A DNA stretch of 64,000 nucleotides from Oikopleura dioica (GCA_907165135.1 OU015567.1:13521001-13585000); one strand, 5' to 3'; shown: positions 33,641 through 45,456, counted from the stretch's first letter. The notes: generated by a model not told the origin, from the letters alone. Translations and numbers: made by a program.

Positions 33641-35068
33641 CTGAAAGAAATTTTATCTTCTGAAAAACATGGCCCTCTCAAAAGGAAATCCAATAAATCT
33701 AACAACAACCAAACCTTAGAATTACGAGAATCGCTTTCAAGAGCTAACAACCCTCGGGATTTCCTTGACAACTCAATTTATGACCTTTATTTTGAAAAAT
33801 TGTTTGTTTGAAGCTGACTCAATTTCTGAAAATTAATATAATCTTATCGCTCATTTTCGATGGTGAAAAATATTTAAAGCTTTGAGGCAAAGAAAAATTA
33901 TGATTTTCAAAATTTAACGTGTTGGGATTTGTTTGAGCTAATCCATTGTTTTCGCAGGTTTTTTCTTAACCGGCTTGGCTTTAAATTTCGCGTCTATCCC
34001 TTTAGCCAACCGGTCGGAAGCGACTCTCCCTTACAACCGCAAATGAGATGGTCGATTCTGACATTTTGATTGAACACGTTTTTTTGTTAAAATAAAGAAC
34101 AAGCTTGCTCTGACGCAGAGTTGAGTCCAAAATGCTAATTTAAATTTGAACATCTTATACAACAGACTCTTGTATTTTGAGTCGCACGTGAGCATCTTTT
34201 GCTGCAACTCATGGGCCAGTTAGACTCTCCTTTTTATCTCAACCAACCGGTAATGACTCGAGTTCCTTCAAATTCAATTTCAATGGATATCTCTTGTTTT
34301 TGTCAATAACGGTCAATTTTAACTTACATTTCCAAAATAACTTTTCAATGCTCGAAAAAGAACTGGCATTTTCTGCACTTCTTAATTGTAAATTGACTGA
34401 ATTACCGCATTTACTTGACCTCTTAAATTCAGATTAAGATGTCCTCCGACCAAGTCCGTTCAAACCGCTTCTCTATTAATTTTTTAATCAGTGCCAAGAG
34501 AGTACAGAAAGACAGAATCGCCTGTTCTCGCTTGAAATCTACATCTCTTTTTGGGCCGAAAAGTACTTACAGTTCCCAAGTACTGGCTGAACCATGTGTC
34601 CTCTATTATCAAAAGTTTATCTCAAAATTCACAATTTGAGAAAGTTAAATTTGGCATTTGATTTTGACTTTTTCCTGAAGTAGAATTCTGAATCGTCGCC
34701 TGAGTAGAGCTCAAATAAATCATTCTCGCGGTATTTTCCTGTTTCTTCTTCTGGCGAAACTTTTTCTTCAGCCAAAATAACTTGTTGATCGTTTGAATAT
34801 TCAAAACCATCTGTTAAAAATATTTTCTAACGTCAATTGTCGACAAACAATTCATTGAATTCATTAATTGAAATTTCAAATTCTGTAATTTCAACATCGT
34901 TGAATTTCGCAAAAAATGATCCAGTCGCTCTTCTCCGGAAAAGAATATTTTTCTTTGAATCCGAAAAAAATACTCCGCCACTTGGTCGTTTATTTTAAGG
35001 GAAGAGCGCTCCATCCATTTTGAAATTTCTTGCTCTCTTCTACAAGAGTTCCTCGCTGGAAAAGGATC
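33641..35068. other. Intergenic region, nothing firm
   Basis: AT-rich. Short minus-strand frames at 34622..34810 and 34814..35014 are lysine-rich and lack recognisable features or joining splice sites. Confidence 0.35.
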
Positions 35069-35415
35069 CAGATTTTAAAAAACAGAAAATGAGACAGGGA
35101 CGTTTAACCCCAACCCCATGTAAGGCCTCAACGAGGGGGTTAGCTCCCCGGACCCCTCGTTAAGAGTTCCAAGTCACTAACCCTAACCCCAAATCCAAAT
35201 ATAAGATGGAAAAGAGTACAGATTTTTAAAAACAGAAAATGAGACAGGGATATTTCTGGTTGTAGGGGGCTTCCCCTAACCCAACGCTTATCAAGGGGGC
35301 TATGCCCCCCCCCACAGAAGTGCGAGCCCCATATAAGGCCTCAACGAGGGGGTTAGCTCCCCGGACCTCTCGTTAAGACTTCCCAGTCACTAACCCTAAC
35401 CCTAAACCCAAATAT
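35069..35415. repeat. Tandem duplication ending in telomere-like repeats
   Basis: GATTTTTAAAAACAGAAAAT plus GAGACAGGGA occurs at 35070 and 35221. A block of about 87 bp (starting CCCCAT-TAAGGCCTCAACGA and ending in CACTAACCCTAACCC) occurs at 35114 and 35327. The ends carry CTAACCCTAACCCTAAACCC, close to the TTAGGG telomere repeat. Confidence 0.85.
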
Positions 35416-36066
35416 CTCATGGCTAGAATCTTAGGCTCGAAAAATAACTCCTTTCAACGATATTTATTGCCAGACCTACGTGTATTGAAAAAGCTAAAGG
35501 AAAGATCCCTTGAGCTCGTCATTCTTGGTCAGAGGCTAAATAAACCAAAACCGACAGTTTGTTTGCTTGCTTCAGGGTTAGGCGCGTATACAGTAACCTA
35601 TCCATCCCCGACAGAATTTTTGGACGAACAGGAGCGCGACAAATTTTTCAATCTGGACAGCGGGCTTATTCTTTGCTTGTTTGCGGGTCGCATAGCTGGA
35701 CTCCTTATACCGCGGCGCGTTTTGACTTCCATAATTACTCGGAAAACAAACGTGCTTTAGAAACTTCTAAAGTTTTACACGAAAAAAATGTATTCTAGCA
35801 CCATTATCATGGGTTGATCGAGCCGTTAACCCACCCAGGCAGCTCGTCACGTAATTACTGCCGCGCTAAAAGGCTTGAAAAAGTCAATTACGCGAGAGAT
35901 TATTGAAATAATGTTCAAAAATTTTCATTAACAATTCATCGACAAGTCACGCTCGCGGGCGACTAATTCAACTCCGATTATTTAAATGCGACGATTGCTT
36001 AACTCGATCGTAATCAGAAGAGTTTTTGAGTTGATCGAACAAAAAGAGAGAAAAATAAACGAAACG

Positions 36067-37197
36067 ATGAAAATGTTACTGTCAGTTTTGCTCGTCGCTT
36101 TTGCTTCAGGAAAAGTGTTCAAGATGAAAAACCATTTACAAAATTTTAAATTTCATTCTGATATCGATAAAATTCAATTTATAACACAAAAAAGCTAAGA
36201 AGCTTCCCGATTCAATGGAAGCCTCGATAACCGAGTGCCAAAGCTACATGGAACGAAATTTTGACTGTTTCCCTCCAAGTTCCAAAATCAAAAAGTACAC
36301 CTTCAGGATTCGAAAAGCTTTCCGTGGAATGATGGGCCAAGCGATAGAAGGCAAGTGCCCGACCCAGAAGAAAAATGGACGAAAGAGACGATCGGGACGG
36401 GGAGAAGAGCTGAGCCAGAACGAGGAGCGGATTTGTACTGTAACTCAACGATGCGGATCAGTTTGAGAGGCTGACGTAGCGCAGATTTGATAAGTTTGAG
36501 TTTTACTGTTTGTCTATGCAAAGTTGGCTACGAGGGGCTCAATTTATTCTTATCAATACGTAGCTGCCTTATCAGTTTGGCAAAGATAGGAGACCAACAA
36601 ACATAAATTGGTGTCACTGCTAAAACTTTCATAATCAATGCTCAAAACTAACTAACTTAGAAAGAGCATTTCTGTAACAAGAAGAAAGATCAATTTCTTC
36701 AAAAGTAACGAAAGCATGTTATTTATAGTGAATTTAAATCCGTGGCAGACTGAGACCTCTGGTCTCCTGGGTCGCCGAATGGAACCCATGTTCACATCTA
36801 ACGGCGAAATGCTCAATCCATTGATGAACAGAGTCCTTGGCGCTTTCGACTCTCTCGGATTTGATGATTTTCCAGAGGAACTTTCAACAGCTGAGCCAGA
36901 AATCGATGGACGGTAAGTTTTAAAATATCAGGGTCTTTTTAGAAAAAAAGGGCTTTTGGAATTTTTGTTCCACGCGGGTCGCGGCGCATTCGCTAAAAAA
37001 TCTTCAGTGGTTTGCTGGATAGCCGATGCCAGAAGAAGCTTCGCGCGCAGCTGACAATTTCGCCCTTCTCGGAATGCAAATCTCGCCGTCGCTGGTCAGG
37101 TAGAATAGAACACCTTATCACTAGTTTAGAACGAATGAAGACCGTCTGCGATACGAGAAAAGGGAAGAAGAATAAGAAACGCTTCAATCGACGATGA
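36067..37197 (+). CDS. Secreted protein with a duplicated Cys-basic unit
   Basis: Four exons, 36067..36114, 36200..36439, 36749..36912 and 37008..37197; 213 residues, phases consistent. The first exon is a signal peptide (MKMLLSVLLVAFASGK). Two halves look alike: each has Cys residues about 9-16 apart, a basic helix, another Cys, then a strongly basic run (KKNGRKRRSGR in the first, KGKKNKKRFNRR at the C-terminus). Between them is an acidic linker (DDFPEELSTAEPEID). Dibasic sites suggest processing by furin-like enzymes, or heparin binding. This resembles a small prohormone or growth-factor-like ligand, but no family is recognised. The 309-bp middle intron is the weakest part; without it the first half alone would stop at 36465. 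Confidence 0.58.
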
Positions 37198-37356
37198 GAA
37201 GCTTCTGAAAATGAAAACCTCATTTATGTACATAAAATAAAAGCAATTGAAAACTAAAGAGCTGTTTTGGCGGTGTTAAGTCTATTTCAGATAATGAGAG
37301 TAAACTGAAAGTTTTAAAATGGTTTCTAAAGGGAGAATTCATTCAACATCTGATGA

Positions 37357-38090
37357 TTAAACAACGGGCTGAGTGACGATCGGAGCTCGTTTTCTCTTCT
37401 CGTAGTTGATATGGCGTTCGTTCTGGACCAGGACGCACACAGGGCACCACATGATGCAGCAGACGTCGCTAGGGGAGTTCTACTTGAGAAAAAACTAACA
37501 ATTCAATAAACTTACAAAAGAAATTCGCCATTCTCATGGATTCCGAATTTGTTTCGAATTTGTTGGCGTTGATGGTAGGCAATCGAGTACATCATCTTCA
37601 TACAAATTCATTAGCGATACTTCTTACTTTTTAAACTTACAAACCAGGACGTTAAAACCAGAAAAGAAAGCCAAGCATTGGCTCCCATGGAAGTAACAAG
37701 GCCGAGCTGACGGACACTCTGCACTACAGGGTCGACAAAAAGGGAGGAGCAGCAGAGGCTACAAAACAACGCAGCTGAAATTAACTTAATTAGAGATCGT
37801 ATAAGTTAGATAATTTACCTGAATCTTTATCCTTGAGTTTAACCTGAGTGTTGTACACTGAGAGGCAAGGACAGCAAAAAGCAGAAAGGCAGAGCCAATG
37901 GGGATCACAAAAACCGTGTTTGAACACAGGGGTTTCTTGGAAAGTTAAAGACAGATATTTTTTGATTATCTAAGAAAAATTGATGAGAATCGACATTGAT
38001 GCAAGCTCGATCTCTTTTAATGTTTTCAACCTCTTCCTGTGGAGAAGCAAGAGTCTTTGGCTCGCATGTCACCGGCGATTTCTCTGTCAT
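37357..38090 (-). CDS. PLAC8/cornifelin family Cys-rich membrane protein
   Basis: Minus-strand exons 37935..37819, 37774..37641, 37595..37516 and 37468..37357 join in phase. A first exon with an ATG at 38090 (MTEKSPVTCEPKTLASPQ) is likely, but its donor could not be fixed. Hallmarks of the PLAC8 domain: FKHGFCDPHWLCLSAFCCPC near the start, a hydrophobic stretch (WLSFLVLTSWF), and at the end DVCCIMWCPVCVLVQNERHI, the family's C-x-x-x-W-C-x-x-C-x-L-x-Q-x-x-R motif. Members sit in the plasma membrane and affect cell size, metal handling or endosomes. An extra hydrophobic helix of about 45 residues separates the two Cys blocks. Confidence 0.78.
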
Positions 38091-38710
38091 GTCTTGCTTC
38101 GGCTGATTACCTTTCACCTCAAAAAAGATTCGATTGCAAATGACAGGCCAGCGAGAAAAGAGTCCCAGCGATAAAATCTAGAGAAAACTTTTCTCGAAAC
38201 TCGCTTCAAAAATTTGCTGCTTACGTGAGTTCAAAGTCTGATAGACTCACGTAAAAACAATCAACAAAAAACTATCTTGAGAATTTTGAGCCTTGATCTT
38301 GCAGCTTTAGAATTTCTCTTGCAATTTTTAAGAGAAAAAACCATGTAATTATAATGAATAGAAACTCTGAGAATAGAAGCGATCTATTTAGCAAGAACTG
38401 GATGATATTTGCGAGGAATATTCCACGTTCCATTCCGGAAGAGTTTCATGACCTGGGAACTGCTTTTTTTCATGTGACAAGAAGTATTCTAGAGCCGCAT
38501 TCCATCGCCCTAAGCTCGCTGGATTCACGATAACACAAACAGCACGTTAAGTTCCACTAAGGGTCATTATAAGTGACCCACTCTTTCGTAACCTTCCCCA
38601 AACCGGGCGCTTTGTTTGGAGTGAGAGGATATGCATCCATTCTCTGAATATTGGAGCACACAAATATGCAGATTTCGCGAGCAGCATAAGAACCCTTCCA
38701 GGATTTAAGA
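38091..38710. other. Intergenic region, nothing recognised
   Basis: AT-rich sequence between the PLAC8-like gene and an inverted-repeat element. No supported frame or structure. Confidence 0.4.
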
Positions 38711-39396
38711 CCTTATTTTAAGGGGGTGGTGGTCGAGAATCGGATTTCTTTCAACAAAATTAGCTCAAAATTTTTCAAAAAAAAATATTTTTTTTTCTCA
38801 ACAAAAATGGGTTAAAGAGGGTTCAAATTATGTGGGCGGCTTAGTATAAAAAAGATTTTTTTTTGGAAAAAGCTCGAAATATGCCCCTAAAATGGACCTA
38901 TCTTTTGACAAAATTGTGAAGAAACCCTTAAATATTTTTCGGAATTAAATTTATTGTGAAGAGAGTTCAGACCCTTAGGCGTGTGGGCGAAATAGTTTTA
39001 GAAAGGGTCTGCAACATTTTAAGGTCGTCGAAGCTTATTTAAAAAAATGTTGTTTTCTTGAAAATCGTCATTTTTCACCTATTTTACACTGAAATTTTCG
39101 AAAACATCAGAAAAATCGTAATTTTTTTAGAATTTTATAATTAAAATATGATCAATAAATATAACTCGCAAATAAAATCAATTCCGAGTTAGCCTTAGTG
39201 CAAAAAAACGCGTTTCAAAATACCAGAAAATGGTGATTTCTTAACATAAAATCGAAAATTCTCTTAACTAAAGTTGGTCCAATTAAAAAAAGCTAGCGAC
39301 CAAAAATGCTCCTTTTTTATCAAGGAATCTAAAAATATTATCAAAATTTTAAAAAGTCGAGAAAAATCTTCTCGACTACCACCCCCTTAAATAAGG
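38711..39396. mobile_element. Inverted-repeat element with TTAA near its ends
   Basis: Left CCTTATTTTAAGGGGGTGGT followed by GGTCGAGAA is mirrored by TTCTCGACTACCACCCCCTTAAATAAGG at the right. TTAA lies within both arms (38718 and 39387), so either the element is TTAA-flanked (38722..39386) or the arms extend 7-8 bp further. About 680 bp, AT-rich, no frame. Confidence 0.7.
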
Positions 39397-39448
39397 ATGC
39401 GTCTTCAATGAAAACTCTTTACTTTCAAGAAAAAACAAAATACAATTT

Positions 39449-41519
39449 TCAAAAATTATTGAAACAGTATTTTTCACAAGACTCTTCACAGGTGTCTGGA
39501 AGAGATTCAAATACCAATGGGACTTCGAATGAATGTAAATGATTTGCAATAATTGTTGCTTCAGTGATCATCGTCCCATTCCATTCAAGACGCTCTACAT
39601 TATATGGGCTAAAGATTTTTTAGGATAATGAAAAAAATTGGCTACTAACGCGATAGCTCCGCTAAAATTCAGGATAAAGCCTCCAAAGAATAATGCTGAA
39701 GATAAAGTGGATGCCTTAAAGAACAGCATGATATTAATCATTTTTTTATTAACCTACATCTTTTAGCATACCAACATTCGTCCAGGATCCATCTCTAAGC
39801 ATAAATACGTTATTCAATGGAATATACGCCCCTTCGGAATTTCGAATTTGACCACCAATCGACAAAAGCCCATTTTCTATTGAGAGACAGCTCGGTTGAG
39901 TCAAAGCAAGCGGATGATCTGTAGTAAGACGCCAACCACTAAGACCAAAAATTTCAACTTTGCTCATCATATCATGTGAATTGTCGCCTCCGCCAACTGC
40001 AGTCGGAGTGTTATTATTTAGCGCTAAACATCCCGCTTTATGGTGATAGTTTGAGGAATACGGATTAAGCCGTGAAGAAACGCCGTCAAAATCTTCGCAT
40101 GAATTGTGAACGGAGTTTTGTTCCCAGTGCCCAAAACATAACATAATTTCCATCGGTGATGTAGGAACCGTAACTAGCGATCCACGAACACTGTCAAAGT
40201 CATGGAGAAGTTTTGAAGATAACGGAAGAATCCTGCAAAGATCAAGTATGCCTATCTTAAATGATTGTTTTTTAGAATATTTGATATTCTGTTTTGAATA
40301 AAACTTATTTACTTTTCGTTTGTCTGACTCGCCACCAAAGAAAAACATTTGTCCATTAAGTTGCGCTGCACCAGATCGATAAAGATATGGAGCGTTTCCG
40401 GGTGTACTTGGCACTTCAAAAAATCTGTCTTGCTACAAAGAAAAGTATTTATCAAGTCATGCTAATTTTCGCGGAATGTGCCTTCGAAATTAATTGTAAG
40501 ATTTATAACTTATAATTTATAAGAGATGTGTTGTTTCTTGAATAAGTGTTAAAGATTTTAAGGAATTTCTTGAGTTCTCAAAAAACTTCTAGAGATGAGA
40601 AAACCTCTGATAATTTTAATGTCTTTCAGTTTTCCTGGCATAAGGCTAAGCCGAGAAAGTTGTCAATAAACCATTCTTTACAATTACACAATACCTTGTA
40701 GTTTCCATCCGCGGATATAACATAATTAAGTGAGAATTCAAAGCTTTGACTCAAAACCATTATATGAGATTGACATTTGTATCCATTTTCACAGGGGCAA
40801 CCATCTGGGCACTCTTTCATGCATGGGCATAAATCGATCATATTCATAAAGGACTCATAGCATGAATCAAAACATTCTTTGGAAGGTCCACATAAAACGT
40901 TGCAATTTGTCTGGGCATGAGAAGCATCCTTTACGCACTGTTGGTAAATTGGATTTGATTTTTCGGGTTCTTATAAATGTTCAACATGCAAAGAATATAA
41001 TATTCGGAATATTAAGCAATAACGAAAACTGTTAATCATTTCTTTGCAATAGCATAAAGGATGTGGACAATTCACACAACCATCAACACAGTCCACAGAG
41101 CATGGGCATGAGTTTACACACCCTATATATTTTTATTTTCATTCTACCATTATTCATTACCAGTATATGAGTTCAAACATTGAGTTTCACATAAACTATC
41201 TATGCAACTATCGCGGCATGAGATAAAATCCAATCGACAATGAGCTTCACATTCGTCTCCCAATATTTGATCACTTATTTTAATAATTATCAGATAATTT
41301 ACTTTTAACGCCGGAACGCATAATTTTTTTTTTCCCGGAACGCATTTTGACCGATTTTGTGAGTAATCAGTTTTTAGGCCATATGCAATTTGTAAAAACA
41401 CTAAATTTTACAGACTATAAACTACATCTGTTGTACAGTACAACTTGTACTTACGGACAATCGTCAGCTAGGATTGATTCCATTAGAGTTAAATAAAAAA
41501 TTACTGAATTAACTATCAT
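39449..41519 (-). CDS. Secreted Cys-rich protein with kelch-like repeats
   Basis: Eight minus-strand exons: 41519..41459, 41400..41161, 41122..41030, 40969..40695, 40432..40313, 40255..39758, 39714..39650, 39608..39449; about 503 residues with matching phases. A signal-like start (MIVNSVIFYLTLMESILA) precedes a Cys-rich region with repeated C-x3-C spacing (DECEAHCRLDFISCRDSC, NSCPCSVDCVDGC, LCPCMKECPDGCPC). The second half has kelch-type GG motifs (AAQLNGQMFFFGGES, PTAVGGGDN, NGLLSIGGQIRN, SALFFGGF), suggesting a beta-propeller. The tail has three more Cys. The exon 1 donor (GTCCGT) was chosen to keep phase and is uncertain. Likely extracellular; partners unknown. Confidence 0.7.
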
Positions 41520-41934
41520 CTGTTCTGCTACGAGCACTATCTTGTCTCATTGCCGCAGTTGCGGAATTTTTCAATAAGTATTATGTACAGAACACTTTAG
41601 TTTTATTCCTTTGATAGAATCAAAGCAGAAGAAAGCAAAGTTCGGGATCATAAATATTTTATTTCAAACGTGGATACTTTTTCTGAAACGTATACGCAAT
41701 CGTTCTAATTGCAATGTGTTTTTGCTTGAGTCAGGGATTTTCAAAGCGCTGTTGCTGAATTTTACACTCGTTGTGGTACTTTTTGAGAAATCGATTGACA
41801 ATTTCGTCAAAAGACACACTATCATCTACTCAGAAATTCAATCGTATGGAGCAAAATGCACTGTTTAGCTATTCTTACACTTTTTAAAAAGTATAAGAAC
41901 AAGGGTTTACGTGAGAAATTCGTACTAATAAGAG
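41520..41934. promoter_or_regulatory. Divergent intergenic region
   Basis: The 415 bp between the start of the kelch-like gene (minus) and the channel gene (plus) must carry both promoters. No core element is obvious. Confidence 0.35.
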
Positions 41935-44900
41935 ATGGGGAAAAAGACCCTCTTTGAGCGATGCGGATTTCTCTACGGAGGAAAGAACTTCTTCTGGAAG
42001 GTCATTTACTCAGTTTTGTACATGGTCGGCATCTACTACACCGTTGAGAAAATTGGCCAGAACATCAGTCGATACCTCAAATATCCGTCGATTATTAGCC
42101 AGAGAGAAGACGTCCAGGTCTTTACTTTTCCTAAAATCACCCTCTGTCCGTACCAGTCCCACTCTTGGCGAAAAGTAAAGGCCCTCTATCCGATGGTAAA
42201 TCGAACGGTGTTGAAGGCGTTTTATGGTTACCACGAAAAATCGCAGGACAATTTTCAAAAACACAGATCGAAAGGAGCGCTCAATTTTGCCAAAGAAGCT
42301 TGGAAGGAATTCGAGTCTATTAATGTCAAGGTTTGAATACTCTTTTTCTGAATATTCGCGTTATTTTCAATTCTAGGATTTCTTCACTGACACGGCAACA
42401 ACGCTGAATATCCATCACTGCATGTTTGACATGTACGATTGTTCGTAAGGCTCTGAAACATCTAAATATTAGGACATTTGCGTCACTATGAGTACTTTAA
42501 GATTTTCGTGATAGAAAAAAAGAGTAGCATCGTTTCTGAGCCTTTTTGTTTAGTTTGGTTCATGAATAGTTGATTGTAAAACTCAGATCGCGTGAATTTT
42601 CTCGCTTTTTAGAACAACTGACACTTTTGTTTACAGTGGTGTTTCACTGTACCCAAATATCTGCGGCTTAAAATGATCAAAATTCGGGTTAAAAAATTCA
42701 GTTTTTTATACACTTAGACTTATCAATCGCCGACTCTGTAGTTCTGAAAAGCGGATTATTTTTCTTTGAACTCACTACAGTAAAAACGACTGGGAGCAGA
42801 TCCGCACGAAGCTCGGGGTTTGTCATCAATTTAATCTCCACGAAGGAAGGGATCAGCTTTCTTGAGCCAATATTTAGTCGCCTAGTCGGCCAGTTCCCCA
42901 AATCAGTGAAAAATGATAATTTGGTCGAAATAGACCTGGATATGCCCGAGCACAGTCTTGGATTAGTTATTAGCGTTGATAAGAATGACTACTCGTTTGG
43001 TTGGTACGGGAATATGCGAGGCATTCATATGTACTACGGTAAAGGGGTGAAAAAAAAAGGAAGCTTCTTTTTATTTTTTTCTTGGAACTCCTTGAAAAGA
43101 TATTATTCCGACGCAGTGCGGGTCGAATACAACTCGATCTCCATATCGCCGCTGGTAAAAAAATTTTTGTTGGTCTGGTTATCGTTCACTTTCGAATTCT
43201 AAGCTAACGCCGACGATAAGCTACAAGCTTCTCAAGACTTCTTATCTTGGTGGCAAATACTCCAATTGTACCAAAAGGAAAATGTGAAAAGACTTTCAGA
43301 CATAAAAATTACGCTGTTTTATTTACAGTTTTCACAACGGCCATTAAACATAGAGCCAACGACCTTGCCGTTTTTGTCAGTATAACAGTAAATCAACTCT
43401 TGGCACTGAAAACACACAGTGTTATTTTTGCAGAACGGGATCATTTCCAGCAGCCGAGTTCTTATATTCAGCGAGATTTTATTCTCAAGTTGAGCATTGC
43501 GGTCATGAATTCTAGTTGAATTTTGAAGTGAAACTTTGAATTCTTTTTCGAGCTGAGCTATTTTTGAATCGATGAATAGTCGCTCAGTCTTGAGACTTTT
43601 AATTTCTTCCTCAAGCTTTTCTCGCATTTTTATTTCATGGTCCTTTTCAGCGGCATTCTTAAAATTGTTAAAATGGCTCAAAAGATTTGAAATACTAGTT
43701 TTAGCTTTTCTCGGTGGCGATTTTTACAGTCAGTTGAAATCAAGTCGATCATTTTCGCCAAGGTCGCGTTGAGCTCTTCTTGCAAGGATTTATACAGTTC
43801 CTCGGAACTGTTGATTTCGGCGGCGCTCATTTTTCTAGTGACAAGTCTGACGGAGTTGGTTTATCCCCCCATTGATGCCATCAGGGCGAAGGCGTCAAAA
43901 TCAAATATTATTAACCTGGCTCTTTTCACAATTAAAAAAGCGACGTCCCCCACGATCCGAAAAACGACGTGGACCATCACACGCACCCTCCGTACAAGAA
44001 AGGGTTGACAGACAAAATTCTGGATTTGTTATGCTTTTCATTTATGACGTGTAGTCTGCTATTGACATCAAACAACTCGGAAAAAAGAAAAGCTTATGCG
44101 AGGAAAACAATTTGATGAAGTCGATTTACGAAAAGTGCCGCTGCTTTCCTTCTTATATGACGGACAATCATTACGTGTTAGTACAGTCTTTTTCATTGAA
44201 CCAAAAAGACATTTTCTTCAGCCTTGATGAAAAAACGAAGATCAACACGTCGACCGCTCGTGAATGTGATTTCCATGACAATGTCTTTTGCGTTTCAAAC
44301 GCTCTGGACGGAAAAGGCCCAACTGCGACGAAAGAATGTCTTCCAGGAAAGAACGAGAAAAATTTTGAAAGTTTACTGAGAAAAAGGATAATTTCTCACT
44401 CGGTTTTCTGCTTGCATCAGCTACGATTTCATCCAAGATAATATTCACTACCGGATTTCTCCAAGCACAAGTGGTAAGTGCCCGATGAGGGGCCTAGCCG
44501 CCCGTTCAACCATGTTCATTGAGTTGGTCGGGTTACGGAGGTGCTTCTTCTCTTTATAATCAAATGGGGTCCCCAAGTTAACGAGCGAAATCCTCGGAGC
44601 TCCCCTTTTAACGGATCTCGTAGGAATATTGAGTTGATTAAGATTTTGAAATTGTGATCCTAAATTCTATTATGAATAATTGAATTAAAAAAAATGCAGC
44701 TTAGATACTGTATTCCGATTTGAGTTCAGTACGCTTACTGAAGTTCTTCCCTCCTCTTTTCTCAAAACGAAAAAGTTTTGACCACGATGGGACTCGAACC
44801 CACAACTTCCTGATTCGAAGTCAGACGCCATATCCATTAGGCCACGCGGCCGGCCGAAGGAGGCTCAAGAACATGTATACTGATTGTATACTTTTCTTAG

Positions 44901-45456
44901 GGAAGAGGTTTTGGCGAAAATAGAGGAAATAATTGATCGGTTTCAGCTTCAAACATGAACCAGGAGTACATGACTGCAATCGTAAAAACGACGAAGCGGC
45001 GGGTGACTGTACTCGAAGAGAAACCGCGATACTCGTTCAACGAGCTAATGGCTGACGTCGGCGGTGCTTCGGGACTCATCCTCGGCCTCTCCGTTGTCAA
45101 AATTGTGGAAATCGTTTTCAAGCTTACTTCCAGGTAAAAATCCGATTAGGAATCATTCAATTTACTCTGTAGATGGAATTTCACAAAGACAGTAAAGCGA
45201 AAACTGGCAGTTATGCGCCACAAGAGGCAGAAAAGAAGCAGCAAAGACTTTTACATCCATAATGGAAGCGGTAAGGCCTTCTCTATCATAATTTTTGTTG
45301 AGTGAAATTAAGGGTCTCCCCATGCATCCGTTGGAACATCAACAGGAACTCGCTCTTTTGATATTTACTGTTAACTGAATTCACTGAATAAAAATTGCAG
45401 GAATTACCAAAGAACTGGCCCGATTCGGCTCAAAAATTGAACACGTGACAAAGTAG
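41935..45456 (+). CDS. DEG/ENaC/ASIC family sodium channel subunit
   Basis: Clear exons: 41935..42330, 42377..42444, 42781 to about 43046, 43100..43154, from 43204, 44055 to about 44351, 44947..45133, 45173..45270, 45401..45456. The start has a short cytoplasmic segment and TM1 (VIYSVLYMVGIYYTVEKIGQ) followed by FPKITLCPYQ, the family's post-TM1 motif. The extracellular part has WEQIRTKLGVCHQFN and several spaced Cys (SLCEENN...CRCFPSY). The end has YSFNELMADVGGASGLILGL with the GxS-type filter and TM2. In the third exon, one extra base in a G run near 42852 shifts frame; dropping it reads on through FLEPIFSRLVGQF. Exon ends around 43270, 44351 and 44450 are not resolved. Introns host an antisense gene and a tRNA. 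Confidence 0.82.
43319..43830 (-). CDS. Coiled-coil protein with C-terminal Cys4 motif, nested antisense
   Basis: Two minus-strand exons, 43830..43696 and 43657..43319, with a 38-base GT-AG intron; 157 residues. It begins MSAAEINSSEELYKSLQEEL and is mostly charged coiled coil (KMREKLEEEIKSLKTERL, IAQLEKEF). The C-terminus has NTVCFQCQELIYC and GRCENCK, two CxxC pairs that suggest a zinc-ribbon-like site. The whole gene lies within an intron of the DEG/ENaC gene on the opposite strand. No family recognised; a tether or scaffold role is possible but unproven. Confidence 0.68.
44779..44851 (-). tRNA. tRNA-Arg (anticodon TCG)
   Basis: The minus strand reads GGCCGCGTGGCCTAATGGAT at the 5' end (A box), an anticodon arm CTGACTTCGAATCAG with loop CTTCGAA (anticodon TCG), and a T arm with GGTTCGAGTCC (B box). 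The acceptor stem pairs GGCCGCG with CGTGGTC using G-U pairs. The sequence closely follows animal tRNA-Arg-TCG. A TTTTT run follows on the minus strand and can end Pol III transcription. No intron. It sits antisense in an intron of the channel gene. Confidence 0.95.

Noticed and set aside
35419-35760. 113-codon + strand frame just after the telomere-like block
   Set aside because: Starts on ATG, but has no domain, no signal and no splice context. Position beside a repeat suggests chance or a repeat-borne frame.
42445-42780. Minus frame in a channel intron (42698..42901)
   Set aside because: Overlaps channel exon 3 on the other strand and has no independent coding feature.
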